From Erinaceus europaeus (lineage: Eukaryota > Chordata > Mammalia > Eulipotyphla > Erinaceidae): 64,000 nucleotides of DNA. The notes beneath the pieces were generated by a model. That model was not told where the DNA came from. It worked only from the letters and a program-made list of their open reading frames with translations, and did no database searches. A program made the position numbers and the translations under genes. Each line of letters begins with the position of its first letter. Position 1 is the stretch's first letter. Shown piece by piece: positions 23,813 through 35,048 of the stretch. The stretch covers positions 39,771,375 to 39,835,374 of the forward strand of contig NC_080181.1 in the NCBI RefSeq assembly GCF_950295315.1. The letters are read 5' to 3'.

Positions 23813-24050
23813 GGGAGTTGGGCGGTAGCGCAGTGGGTTGAGCGCATGTGGCACAAAGCGCAAGGACCAGCATAGGGATCCTGGTTTGAGCCCCCGGCTC
23901 CCTACCTGCAGGGGAGCCTCTTCACAGGTGGTGAAGCAGGTCTGCAGGTCTTTCTCTCCCCATTTCTGTCTCCCCTCCTCTCTCGATTTCTCTGTCCTAT
24001 CCAATGACAGCAACAACAACAATAATAATAACCACAACAATGCTAACAAA
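23813..24050 (+). repeat. SINE-A with 12-bp target-site duplication
   Basis: Sense copy with intact head (TAGCGCAGTGGGTTGAGCG) and a short (AAC/AAT)n tail. TTTACATATGGG flanks it at 23801-23812 and 24051-24062. Confidence 0.95.
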
Positions 24051-24321
24051 TTTACATATGGGAAAGAGAACACCTGGGGTAGGATATAAATCAACAGAAG
24101 AGAGCCTGTCTATGTCAGTGGAGGCTTTATTCTACTTGTTGAGAAAAATTGTAAAAGCAAATCATATATGTTTTCACTTCACTGAGATAATTAAGTTTCA
24201 CTGGAAAAATTGGGCAATTAGAGCCCTCACAGAAAGAGTTTGCTGATTAAGTGTCTGTTGTGAATTAAATTTTGTTTATAAACATCTTTGGAAAATAGCA
24301 AGGACAAATGAAGTGGATAGG

Positions 24322-24468
24322 GACCGGGGAGATGGCATAAAGGTTATGCAAAAGACTTGTCATGCCTTAGGCTCTGAGCTCCCAGGTTCAATCCCCAACA
24401 CCAACATAAATCAGAGATGAGCAGTGCTCTGACCATTCTCTCTCATTCTCTCTCATAAAATAATTTAA
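24322..24468 (+). repeat. SINE-C
   Basis: Sense SINE-C (GGCATAAAGGTTATGCAAAAG, CAGGTTCAATCCCC). AAATGAAGTGGATA before and AAATGAAATGGATA after look like a target duplication with one mismatch. Confidence 0.88.
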
Positions 24469-24597
24469 AAAATGAAATGGATATTCTAGTCAAATTCATT
24501 AATATCAAAAGAACTTCAACTAAATTGATTAGAGTGGTCATGAAAAGTGAGTAGATGGTGTAATCAGATTAGTTATAAAAGTCTTAAAAGACTGACA

Positions 24598-24755
24598 GAT
24601 TAGCTCACCTTGACAGTGCATTGCTTTGTCATGTACATCATCCAGGTGAGAGTTCAGTCCCTGATTCAACTGAAGGGTGCTTTGGTGGTATGGTCTCTTT
24701 GACTCTCTCTCTCTACCTTACTACCTCTCTGTCCCAATTGAAAAACAAAAAGACA
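24598..24755 (+). repeat. SINE-D, old
   Basis: Head TTAGCTCACCTTGACAGTGC, box B-like GAGTTCAGTCCC, CT-rich body and A-rich tail. Confidence 0.6.
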
Positions 24756-25815
24756 AACAAGAAAGTTTAACACAGAGGAAAGCCAACACTTAGGAAGTAT
24801 TCAGTTAGAGAATTATACTGAAAAGACATTGCCCCAAGAAAATTAGCAAGTGTTGTTTTTTGAGGAATACGTAGTGTTAGCATGTTTACAAAGTGAGAAA
24901 AGCACTTTCTGGTGCTTATATTGCTATGCACACTGGTGTGATTATTTTGCAAAGTAGTTTGGCAAAATGTTTCCAAAGACCTTTATTGTTGACCTAGAAA
25001 TTCCTCTTTGGGCACATTTCCTTATAAAGGGTAAGTCTAAATATAGCACAAGAACTGCACTCACAGATATTCTTAAGAGTATTGCTTCTATTTTTGCAAA
25101 CATTGAAAAGGACCTAAGTTTTATAGCATTCAAGAAAACTGTATTTATCAACCACAGAATACGAGTGTTCGTCTTTCATGGGAGAATTTAAATTCTGTAA
25201 GCAAACATTCTGTAGTAAGCACAAATGACAAAGGTATTTATGTTGTGATGATGGTATGGTTGAGACATTTGATTAGAGTTGTGTAATGGAAAACACACAC
25301 ACAGTGGAGGACATGTTTTGATTTGGTCAGTTTTTAAATGCGAGGCTTGTTGATATATATATTTCTGACAATTTGGTTAATGCCAAAGTAGAAGCCTGAA
25401 GAGAAAAAAAAAGTCTTTCGCCTTCTGCAGAGAATAGTCATGTGAATGAATCAGACTGTTACAGGAGCACACCCAGCAAATGATGTGGAGAAAACTCTGG
25501 AAAATGCTCGTGTCTGAGTAGAGGAGGAGAATAGGAGCCCATTATCAGGTCCAGAGTTAAGGGAGGTCAGAAGGGCAAGTTTTTCTGGAGCCCAGGGCAC
25601 AGCGACCTCAATCAGGGAGACTTTCCTTCGGAGAGGGCAGCTGGAGAGGAGGCAAGAAAGTGAGTCATAATGAAGTTCTGTTGAGTTTTCGATAGGAGAC
25701 ATTCTAACAGCTCATTAAAATCCAGAATGAAGGATGGTGTCAAGGATAGGAGGGTACAGAGGTAGTGTGCTCACTCTTAAGTCAAACCTCCTCCATTGTG
25801 ATGGAATAGAAGGGG
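24756..25815. other. Intronic sequence, nothing recognised
   Basis: About 1.06 kb of single-copy sequence. Short open frames here (for example 24967-25191 and 25451-25702) have no recognisable domain. Confidence 0.5.
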
Positions 25816-25831
25816 AGAGACATTCATTTTT

Positions 25832-26139
25832 TTTTTCCTCCAGGGTTATTGCTGGGCTTGGTGCCTGCACCATGAATCCACCGCTCCTGGAGGCCATTTT
25901 TTGTTGCCCTAGTTGTTTTAGCCTCGTTGCGGTTATTGTTGCCATTGTTGATGTTGCTTTGTTGTTGGATAGGACAGAGAGAAATGGAGAGAGGAAGGGA
26001 AGACAGAGACGGGGAGAGAAAGATAGACACCGCCAGACCTGCTTCACCGCCCGTGAAGCGACTCCCCTGCAGGTGGGGAGCCGGGGGCTCGAACCGGGAT
26101 CCTTACGCCGGTCCCTGCGCTTTGCACCACGTGCGCTTA
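25832..26139 (-). repeat. Young SINE-A+ with 16-bp target-site duplication, 310 bp upstream of an exon
   Basis: Flanked by AGAGACATTCATTTTT at 25816-25831 and 26140-26155. It is close to the family consensus and keeps many CpGs (GCCGGGGGCTCGAACCGGG-like text and GACGGGGAG). The first ~30 nt of the head are missing, with the break after GTGCGCTTAA. Confidence 0.95.
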
Positions 26140-26316
26140 AGAGACATTCATTTTTAAAAGTCAATCAGACATCTGACGTTTTTCTAGATTGCAAATGAAA
26201 AGCCTTCCCATGGTTAATCCTGAACTATGTGTGTTACCAGTTCCCTCTTCTCATCAGTATCATATACATAGACTGAAATCGGTTGCCCTCCTAAGTTTCC
26301 TGAAAGTGTCGCTTAG

Positions 26317-26607
<291 letters not shown>

Positions 26608-27237
26608 TGATATTTTAAAGTGAAACCTAAAATGTTAAGTAACCATGTCATGATAGAATTAAGGAAGGTCAAAAGTTGTGATTCTGCTGTACATTTTTGA
26701 CATCTTGACTCTAGACTTGCCCATCCAGTCACTTTTTATCTCGAAGCACTAATTTCATGCACGATCCCCTTGATGCACTAATTTAATTATAAGACTCAAA
26801 TGTGAGTTTTCATGCCCATGAAAGGGGAAATATGCTTGCTGGGTATTTGCATAATAAAAGCTATTTTTGACAGGAGTTTTAAAGCAAGGATTAACATCTC
26901 CTATTCAAAATTATTCTGTGGCCCAGTTTAAAAAAAAAGACTTTGTTAATTGTGCATTCTGTTCTAAGCCAGAAAAAAAGTCTAATAATATAGCATATAA
27001 TTGGAATTACATGCTGTAATGGGCATTAAAATAATGATTAGATACTGAGAGATTTCTAAGAGCTTTGGTGATATTTCCTGGTCACTAGTTACTGGACAAT
27101 TGTATTGTTCACTGATATACAATACATATATTTCTAATATTGTGTTATTAAGGGAAGATATAATGTCAGAAACTCTATTCTCTACCCAGCTAGTTATTAT
27201 GAAATTACATGAACAAAACAAGTGTTAAATGCACTTA

Positions 27238-27412
27238 TGTGGATGAGGATAGCTTACTTGATAGAGTTTGTGCTTTACCTTGCATGAGAGCCTGGTTTTG
27301 AGCCCTGGCATCTCGTGAGAACACCATGGATGACCCCAGAAGAGTTGCAGATATGGTGGAGTGGTGTCTCTTCTCTGTGTTTATCTCTCCATCTCTTTCT
27401 CTTTTTAATTTT
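27238..27412 (+). repeat. SINE-D
   Basis: Head ATAGCTTACTTGATAGAGTT, box B GGTTTTGAGCCC, GGTGGAGTGGTGTCTCTTC and CT-rich end. Confidence 0.7.
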
Positions 27413-28000
27413 TTTTTTCAAGAATGGAAAGGTAGATTTTAGCTCATCCCAGAGCTAAAATTTTTTTTTCCCCAATTTTTTTTTTTTGGATAGGGTTGAA
27501 TTTACTTCCTAAAAGTGAAATTAATGATAATTTATTGCATGAAAAGGATTGTCAACACATTTGCCATGCACCAAATTAACTTACAGGGAAGCACAAGAAT
27601 TTAGAGTTCCGGTTAACCTTCTGTCTTTCCTTTTCTGTTACCAACTTTCCCCAGGACTTTGAGTTGATCCAGTATTTTCGTTTTCTAGAAGAATAAGTGT
27701 ATGTGGCTGTGTTTAAGTGAATGTCTGGTTTAGATCCATGAATATGTGACTCGTACAGTTATGTTCAAGATGAGATATTTCCCCCAGGAAATAACATGTA
27801 ACAATGACTTAAAAATTAGGTAGCTGTCCCTACGGGTGTTAGGGGAATATCGGGGCATTTCTGAGTATAAGAAATGTATACAGTATGGAAGATATAGTAA
27901 GAGTGGAACTCAGAACCTCTCTGTAATTTTTCTACAGCCTATAGAGGCTATTGTGTACCATCATTTCTTTCTGTAGGTTTTGCCTTTTTATAATATTGGG
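27413..28000. other. Intronic sequence, nothing recognised
   Basis: About 590 bp of single-copy sequence. Confidence 0.5.
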
Positions 28001-28004
28001 TTTT

Positions 28005-28217
28005 AGGGGGCAGGTGGTGGCACGCCTGGTTCAATGCACATGTTACAATTTGCAAGGACCCGAGTTTGAGCCCCCAGTCCCTACCTGCTTCGGGGGGAAA
28101 GCTTTGCAAATGATGAAGCAATGCTGCATGTGTCTCTGTCTCTCTCCCTGTCTGTCACCCCCTTCCCTCTCGATTTCTGGCTGTCCCTATACAATAAATA
28201 AATATAATAAAAATTAA
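28005..28217 (+). repeat. SINE-B
   Basis: Sense copy (GGCAGGTGGTGGCACGCC, GAGTTTGAGCCCC, TACAATAAATAAATATAA). AATATTGGGT on the left (27992-28001) and right (28218-28227) is its target duplication. Confidence 0.9.
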
Positions 28218-28227
28218 AATATTGGGT

Positions 28228-28351
28228 GGGGGAGATAGATACCATAATGGTTATGCAAAACAGATTCTCTTGCCTGAGGTTCCAAAGTCCCAGGTTCAAT
28301 CCCCCACACCACCATAAACCAGAGCTGATCAATGTTTTAGTAAAAAGAGGG
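28228..28351 (+). repeat. SINE-C inserted at the tail of the preceding SINE-B
   Basis: A perfect 19-bp duplication, AAAAATTAAAATATTGGGT, lies at 28209-28227 and 28352-28370. The duplicated site includes the SINE-B tail and its own target duplication, so SINE-C came second. Confidence 0.94.
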
Positions 28352-28442
28352 AAAAATTAAAATATTGGGTTGTCAGAAAATTCATAACACACATCTTTGC
28401 ATAGAAAAAAATATATCTCCTGGCTTTGCCAACAACCCAATA

Positions 28443-28655
28443 TTATGGGATGGGAGAGAGGACTGGCACAGCCACTAGAGGGCAGACAGTGGAGGGAGGG
28501 AGCTCCAAATGGTCCCAGGACTGATAGAGCGGTGCTATAGCTGCTGTTTCTCTTCTCTCTGTCTCTCACCTCTATTAAAAAAAAAAAAAAGCCACTGGGA
28601 GTGGTGGAGTTGCCATGCCATCACAGAGCCCTAGCAATAACCAATAATAAGATTT
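28443..28655 (+). repeat. SINE-D with the shared 3' module
   Basis: Degenerate head, GGGAGCTCCAAATGG, A-run at 28575-28588, then module text GGGAGTGGTGGAGTTG and GAGCCCTAGCAATAACC. Confidence 0.68.
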
Positions 28656-28675
28656 TAAAAATTTTAAAGTTCTGG

Positions 28676-29000
28676 GGGCTTGGCAGTGGTACAGCGGGTT
28701 AAGAGCACATGGTGCAAAGCGCCAAGGACCCAAGGACCGCCATAAGGATCCCAACTTGAGCCCAGGCTTTCCACCTGCAGGGGAGTCGCTTCACAGGCGG
28801 TGAAGCAGGTATGCAGGTTTCTATCTTTCTCTCCCCCTCTGTCATCCCCTCCTCTCTCGACTTCTCTCTATCCTATCTAATAACAACAACAATAAACAAC
28901 AAGGGCAACAAAAGGGAAAAAATAACCTCCAGGAGCAGTGGATTTGTAGTCCTGGCACCAAGACCCAGTGATGACCCTGCAGGCAAAAAAAAAAAAAAAA
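28676..29000 (+). repeat. SINE-A+
   Basis: Sense copy with TACAGCGGGTTAAGAGCAC head (CCAAGGACC is locally duplicated), full body and 3' module ending in an 18-base A-tail. Confidence 0.92.
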
Positions 29001-29099
29001 ATAGAGTTCTTTGCTGAATTATTTTCTGTTTTCATGGAAAAGTCAGAGTTGAAATGAATTTGCTGGCATACAGCCAAATTTTACAAGACAAGTTCCTTT

Positions 29100-29327
29100 T
29101 TTAAAAAAAAAGTTTCTTTTCTTTATTTATTTATATATTGGATAGAAACAACCAGAAATCAAGAGGGATGGGGGAGATAGAGAGGAAGAGAGACAAAGAG
29201 ACATCTGCAGCCATGCTTTACCACTTGTGAAGCTTCTCCCCTGCAGCTGGGGATCAGGGGCTTGAACCTGGGTCCTTGTGCACTGTAATGTGTGCACTCA
29301 ACCAGGTGTGCCACCGTCGGGTGCCAG
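29100..29327 (-). repeat. SINE-B
   Basis: Antisense complete copy ending in GTGTGCCACCGTCGGGTGCC. AGTTCCTTTTTT and GGTTCCTTCCTT are a probable imperfect target duplication. Confidence 0.88.
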
Positions 29328-29365
29328 GTTCCTTCCTTAAAACATTGAATCCTAAAATAAAAAGA

Positions 29366-29512
29366 ATAACAACCTGGGAGATGGCACAGTGGTAGAGCTC
29401 TGAATTTGCCAACATAAGGTCCTGAGTTCAGTCCCAGCACTGCAAATTTTGGAATGGTGCTTTAGCCTGCTCCCTCTTTCTGCTATTCTATGCCTCATAA
29501 AATAAAAACTAC
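29366..29512 (+). repeat. SINE-D
   Basis: Head ATGGCACAGTGGTAGAGCTC, box B GAGTTCAGTCCC, then TGCTTTAGCCTGCTCCC and an AATAAAAAC tail. Confidence 0.7.
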
Positions 29513-29514
29513 AT

Positions 29515-29725
29515 TGGGGGTGGGGGAGGCAAAGGTGGCTCACTTGGATGAGGCTACATGTTATAGTGCATAAGGACACAGGTTCAATCCCCTGATCCCC
29601 ACCTACAGGAGGAAATCTTCATGAGTAGTGAAGCAGGTCTGCAGGTGTGTCTCTTTCCATCTCCTTTTCTTATCTCCCCCTTCCATCTCAATTTCAAATA
29701 AATAAAGATAATGAAAAATAACTAA
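29515..29725 (+). repeat. SINE-B
   Basis: Sense copy, GGCAAAGGTGGCTCACTTGG to CAAATAAATAAAGATAATG. Confidence 0.87.
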
Positions 29726-29781
29726 ATCTCAAAAATAACCTTTCAAGTATAAAGTAATGCCATCGTAAATTGATCAGTAAG

Positions 29782-29990
29782 GGGCTGGGTGGTGGTGCAC
29801 CTGGTTGAGTGCACATGTTACAGTGCTCGAGGATCTGGGTTGGAGCCCCAGTCCCCACCTGCAGGGCTTTGTGAATGGTGAAGCAGTATTTCAGACCTCT
29901 CTCTCTCTCTCTCTCCCCCCATGTCTCCCTACCCTCTCTATTACTGGCAGTCTCTATCCAATAAATAAAGATGGTAAACTTTAAAAAATT
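29782..29990 (+). repeat. SINE-B
   Basis: Sense copy, GGGGCTGGGTGGTGGTGCAC to CCAATAAATAAAGATGG, with a (CT)n expansion at about 29897-29914. 29991-30320 is unassigned. Confidence 0.92.
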
Positions 29991-30324
29991 TACCAGATAT
30001 TGAACTTGGAAAAAATACAAAATCCAGACAGAGAATTTGAGGCCATTCTGTGAGACTAGAAAAGGTCTACTTAACTTGTGGAGACCTGGAGCTGAAATGT
30101 CATGAGCTTCACAGTGAGTCTGCCTTCAGGAAACTGTCATCTTTGACTTAATTAAAGACATATGAATACCAAACAACTGTAATTGCATAGCCCCCATTAA
30201 GATGAGGTGTTCTGAAAGAAAAAAAAAAATTTTTAGATTTCTACATAATACAAGTCCTATAGTTCCTTAATTGTCAAACATCAACACTATCAAGCAATCT
30301 ATTGAAAGTGAATTGTATCCCTGT

Positions 30325-30665
30325 GGAGAACAGTCTGGAGAATTCTCAGAAGGCTAGAAATGGACCTACCCAGTGACCCTGCAATTTCTCTCCTGGGGAT
30401 ATATCCTAAAGAACCAAACACACACATCTAAAAAGATCTGTGTATACCTATGTTCCTAGCAGCATAATTTGTAGTAGCCAAAACTTAGAAGCAAAACCCA
30501 GCTGTCCAACAACAGATGAGTGGCTGAGGAAGCTGTGATCTATATACACAATGGAATACTGCTCAGCTATTCAAAATGGTGAATTTACCCTCTTCACCCC
30601 ATCTTGGATAGAGCTTGAAGGAATCATGTGAAATGAGATCAGCCAGAAAGCATCAAGGAAAAGAG
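30325..30665 (+). mobile_element. L1 ORF2 C-terminal fragment
   Basis: Sense text GACCTACCCAGTGACCC, CTCCTGGGGATATATCC and GGAATACTGCTCAGCTATTC, ending near CAGCCAGAAAG. No 3'UTR remains. Confidence 0.85.
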
Positions 30666-31356
30666 ACCTTTCTTTTGCTTAATGACACAGCCTGAAGGGT
30701 ATTCACACAAATCCCCCTTCTATAACTTTGCTGGAACAAAAGTGTGCTCTGCTCTGACCTGCTGAAGCTTCACTCTGGTTAGGAACGAGGTTCTGATGGA
30801 TGGCACTGACCTGGGAGATAGAAAGGAATGGGCATAGATGGGGACAAGTGCTGGAGACCCAAATATTGGAAGGCAGTGATGGTCACAGGGCTACTACATG
30901 TGACCAGATATGAGTCCAGATCTCACTATACCTACACCTCTGCCCTTCGGCCTCTCCAGTAAGGTCTCTGAGCCTGGACTTGCTGGACTGGGCAAGAGTA
31001 GTTGGTTAACTCCAGTTAAAGAAAAATAGATCTACGAATCATAAACATTTAACAACACAGTAACAGTTATTTGGACTGAGACTTAACAAATATTCAGGGG
31101 CCAGGCTCTCTGTAAGGACATTAATGCAGCTACCATATCTCTTCTGCAGAAGAGTGTTAACATGACAAGAAGTGATCATGTCTGCATTTTACAGAGTAGG
31201 GAAATGAGGTAGCAGGCAGCATGCAGTCAGTACAAAGTCATTGAATGATAGTGTCAGGAGAAGAAACATGTCTGCTGTCATAGTCATCTGTTCTTTCAGC
31301 ATCATTTTAGTAGATAAAGAGTAATTTACATGACAGTTATCACAAGGGTAAAGGCT
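30666..31356. other. Intronic sequence, nothing recognised
   Basis: About 690 bp, no gene or clear repeat. Confidence 0.5.
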
Positions 31357-31451
31357 TTTTTTTTTCTGTAAGGATAGATAAAAGCATAGGAGAAGAGGGG
31401 TACAATTCCACACAACTCTGCGCTTAACCCATTGTGTCATCGCCTAACCCC
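31357..31451 (-). mobile_element. SINE-A head / L1-long 3' end chimera
   Basis: On the minus strand: ~33 nt of SINE-A head (31451-31419, ending at GGGTTAAGCGCA), then the last ~45 nt of the L1-long 3'UTR (GTTGTGTGGAATTGTACCCC), then an A-tail (the T-run at 31357-31366). No SINE body is present. Confidence 0.75.
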
Positions 31452-31844
31452 CTATATCACTGTTCTTTATGCTTTGATATTAAATGTTTCTACTGCTCAG
31501 AGTCTGGGCCCCAGACCTGTTAACGTTTAGTCTCAGAAACCACCAGGTTGAAAGATGGGGGATTGTAATAGATGGACTACTTTAAATCCCTGAGGTCTAC
31601 TTCTTAGTAAAAAATTAATTGTGTTGGTTTTTCAGAATGTGACAAATCCATACTAAATTAATTGAAGCTGTAGTAGTTGGATCACAGAGAAGCAAAATAA
31701 AATGTTTTTTTATTAAATTATGCCAGTGAGAGTTTTTGTGCATAGTCATCATTATAAAGGCAATTCTTCAAATGCACTATGGTATTAATATATTCTCAGT
31801 GAGAGAGAAATTGAGGCTGAGAGATTGCAAAAAGACTGAATAAC
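31452..31844. other. Intronic sequence, nothing recognised
   Basis: About 390 bp, AT-rich. Confidence 0.5.
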
Positions 31845-32124
31845 CAGGGGTCCAGACGGTGGTGCACTGGGCTAAGCACACGTAGTGCAAAGCTAAGGAC
31901 TGGTTCAAGAGTCCCAGTTCAGGCCCCCAGCTCCCTACCTGCAGGGAAGTAGCTTCACAAGCAAACAGGTCTGCAGGTGTCTTTCATTTTTCCTTTTTAT
32001 CTTCCCCTTCCCCTCTCAGTTTCGCTCTGTCCTATCAAAAAAAAAAAAAATGACCAAAAGAGCAGTGGATTCACAGTGCAAGCACCAAGCCCCAGTGATA
32101 ACACTGAAGGCAAAAAAAAAAAAG
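31845..32124 (+). repeat. SINE-A+ whose tail became a GAA microsatellite
   Basis: Sense copy (GGTGCACTGGGCTAAGCAC, module AGCAGTGGATTCACAGTG). Its A-tail (32111-32122) leads directly into the purine repeat that follows. Confidence 0.9.
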
Positions 32125-32397
32125 ATGAGAAGGAGAAGGGGAAGTTGGAGAAGGAGGAGGAAGAGGAGAAGGAGAAGAAAAAGAGGAGGAGAAGAAGAAG
32201 AAGAAGAAGAAGAAGAAGAAGAAGAAGAAGAAGAAGAAGAAGAAGAAGAAGAAGAAGAAGAAGAAGAAGAAGAAGAAGAAGAAAGAAAGAAAGAAGAAGG
32301 AGAAGGAGAAGAAGGAGAAGGAGAAGAAGAAGAAGAAGAAGAAGAAGAAGAAGAAGAAGAAGAAGAAGAAGAAGAAGAAGAAAGGAGAAGAAGAATT
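32125..32397. repeat. (GAA)n / GAA-GGA purine tract
   Basis: About 270 bases of almost uninterrupted purine on the sense strand. A pure GAA run occupies 32191-32283 (about 31 units) and another 32323-32382 (20 units), separated by GAAA and GGA variants. Long Arg- and Glu-rich open frames across it are an artefact of the repeat. Confidence 0.97.
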
Positions 32398-32650
32398 ATG
32401 AATTATGAGTCAGCTGGAAAGGACCACCTGGCCACACTCTGTAATGCAGCCTGACACAAGCCTTGGAGAACAGACTTCAGCCAGGCTGTCAGAACCAAGT
32501 CTCTTGCAAGAAAACTAGAGGCTGCCCAAGAACTAATTTTCCTGTTACAATGACAGTAAATAGGGTTTATCTGTAGTGTGAATGATGCCAGTTGCCACTT
32601 AGTCTGTCACTTCTGCTTTTCAGGAATTACATTTGAAACTCATGACAACT

Positions 32651-32909
32651 TTAGACAGTGGTGATAGAATCAGTGAGGTCCACTCAGCCTGGGGCTGTGC
32701 TGACCCATGTGTGAATCACTGTAGCCAGCCTGTGCCCTAGGCAAGAAGTAAGATGGTAGAAGCAGGTATTAGGCTATTGGAGATAGCATAATGGTTATGC
32801 AAGAGACTCCTAACTGAGGCTCCAAGGTCCCAGGATTAATCCCCAGCACCACCATAAGCCAGAGCTTAGACAGTGGTGATAGAATCATTGAGGCCCACTC
32901 AGCCTGGGG
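32651..32909 (+). repeat. Local direct duplication flanking a SINE-C
   Basis: A 44-bp segment beginning TTAGACAGTGGTGATAGAAT is present at 32651-32694 and at 32866-32909 with two mismatches. The second copy starts inside the SINE-C end, replacing it after CAGAGC. Confidence 0.88.
32770..32865 (+). repeat. SINE-C, 3' end replaced
   Basis: Sense copy (ATAGCATAATGGTTATGCAAG) that breaks off at CATAAGCCAGAGC, where the duplicated segment begins. It has no tail of its own. Confidence 0.87.
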
Positions 32910-32970
32910 GGCTGACCTTCTGACCTGTGACCTTCTGACCACACTTACCAGACCTGAGACGGGTGATGAG

Positions 32971-32972
<2 letters not shown>

Positions 32973-33014
<42 letters not shown>
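32973..33014. repeat. (GT)21 microsatellite
   Basis: Uninterrupted GT dinucleotides after GATGAGTC. Confidence 0.97.
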
Positions 33015-33016
<2 letters not shown>

Positions 33017-33039
33017 CAATGCCAGTGTCTCACATATAG

Positions 33040-33236
33040 AGAGTTCCACCACCCCAGGGATGACTTTTTCATTAACTTGATTTCAGAGAGAGAAAGCAAG
33101 AAGCACAGGGAAAGTGAAAGAAACCACAGCACCAGAGCTTCCTTTGGGGCCATGTGATGCCTGGGCTCAAGCCCAGGTCTGGTGCATGGCAAGATATGAA
33201 ACTTACTGGGTTAGCTAACTCTCTAGCTCAAAAACT
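33040..33236 (-). repeat. SINE-D
   Basis: Antisense: AGAGAGAAAGCAAGAAGC, CACCAGAGCTTCCTTTGGGG, box B (rc) GGGCTCAAGCCCAGG, head ACTGGGTTAGCTAACTCTC. Confidence 0.65.
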
Positions 33237-33239
33237 TAT

Positions 33240-33352
33240 TTTTGAGAAAGATAGGAAAAAAAGGAGATAGGAAAGGGAGAGACAGAGAAAGAAAAGAGAG
33301 AGAGGGAGGGAAAGAGAGAGACAGACAGACAGACAGACAGAGACAGACAGGC
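33240..33352. repeat. GA-rich and (GACA)n tract
   Basis: Purine-rich stretch ending in GACA units at about 33319-33350. It may be the tail region of another old antisense SINE. Confidence 0.8.
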
Positions 33353-34160
33353 TAGCCCTGTACATGCAGTAGCAGGGATCATCTGATTCATTCAAGTCTG
33401 GTATTCTCCCACCTCCCCTATTTCTCCCAGCCTTACATGCTGAGTTTTCTATCCATACTTCACTTCAGCCTTTATCTTTTGGGACATCTATTGAGGTCTT
33501 TCAGCCATCAGAATATTCAACTGGAGTGCTGCATGGGTTAAGAACTCAAGCTTTCCCAAAGCCATTTGGAAGGAGAAAATAAAGAAAAAGGGGTGATAAC
33601 AACCTAACCACATTAATTTCAGAGCATCTGCATGGTGTTTTCACAGTTCCTTGCAAACTGTAATTATGCCGTTGCCATTTTCAAATTTTAAAAGTCCCCA
33701 GGTGCACATGAATGTTAGGCTAAAGGGAACTCTTAAAATATTCTGACATCTTCTGTTTCCATATATTCTATAAGCGGTCCTGGTTGGCTATTATATATAA
33801 AAATTACTCCTCAGTCTTCAAATCCTTCCTTCACTTGGACTAGTTCAGAGCTGGAAGGAGGAGCACACATTAAAGGAGAGGACTGGGCCCCCATCCCTGC
33901 TTTCCAGTTCCTCATTATCCAGTGAGCTTGATGCCATGGAGTCCCCCACTGTGGGACTCAGAGGATGATGATGGATGTCTCCTGGGAGGGGACAGGGATC
34001 CAGATGCTTAACAAGTTCCAGTGCTCCACTGGGGAGTCATGTGTATAGGATTGTGGGGTTAGGATGTACCTCTTTTGGAGTATGGAGGTGGCCAGGTTTC
34101 TGCCCACATCCTGGGGCACCAACTTACTAGGCCACCTGAGTGTCCTGACTTTAATGACAT
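33353..34160. other. Intronic sequence, nothing recognised
   Basis: About 800 bp of single-copy sequence. Confidence 0.5.
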
Positions 34161-34164
34161 CACT

Positions 34165-34376
34165 TTTTAAAAAAAAATATCTTTATTTATAAATTGGATA
34201 GAGACAGCCAGAAATTGAAAGGAAAGGGGGAGACAGAGAGGGAGAGAGAAAGACACCTGCAGACCTGCTTCACTACTCACAAAGCTTTCACCCTGAAGGG
34301 GAGGATCAGGGGGTTGAACCTGGGTCCTTATGCATAGTAATGTGCCCTCAGCCAGGTATGCCGTTACACAACCCCT
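34165..34376 (-). repeat. SINE-B
   Basis: Antisense complete copy: GACACCTGCAGACCTGC, GGGTTGAACCTGGGTCC and head ATGCCGTTACACAACCCC. Confidence 0.88.
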
Positions 34377-35046
34377 GACTCACTTCTTACTGGGTTGTGG
34401 TGGATGAAGGGATATGACTAAAGTTGACTCTTTTGGACTTTTTATTTTAAAGGAGGGTGTGAGAGAGAATGAAGAGGAAGGACTCCTCTCTGGGGACCTG
34501 GAAGACACAGGGACAATCAAGTCTTTGGAATAGTCCAGAGTGGGGAAAAGAAAAAAAAAAAGATCCACTAGAGTTGCCATACTCCCTTGAGAGACTTCAC
34601 ACTGTTGTCTCCAAGAGAGCAAGTGAGGTTCAGTAGACCCACTATTAGCAAGAAGGGAACAGACCAGGCCTTCTTGTCACTCAGGCCAACAGGTTGTGAT
34701 GTGCCCCAGTCAGCAAGTCCCTGCTCTCTGTGACCTCATGTAGTCCAGTAGGGAATCTTGGTAGAGCAGGAACCATGCTCATTGCTGTGGGGGAATTGTA
34801 AATCATGGCCTTTGCATTGTCTGGGTATTTATTTAGTTAATTGCTTTTGCTGAAGCCGAGGCCTCTCATATTCACTATTTCTCCACTCCAAGCCATTTTT
34901 TCAGACCTACGGAGAGAGACCCCATGGTACCTGAGCTTTCTTCATTGCCATAGCACCTCCCATGTAGTGCTGGTGCTTGGACCTGGGTTGTGTGGCTGCC
35001 AGGGAAGGTACCTTGATACCTTGATCTAAGATTGCTCTCTCCCATA

Positions 35047-35048
<2 letters not shown>
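34377..35048. other. Intronic sequence, possible old SINE-D at its end
   Basis: 34890-35035 has antisense SINE-D-like text (AGCACCTCCCATGTAGTGCT, GCTTGGACCTGGGTTG). The rest shows nothing recognisable. Confidence 0.45.

Noticed and set aside
31977..32454. Open frames of 143 and 134 codons with long Arg/Glu runs
   Set aside because: They are produced by the GAA/GGA microsatellite, which has no stop in two frames.
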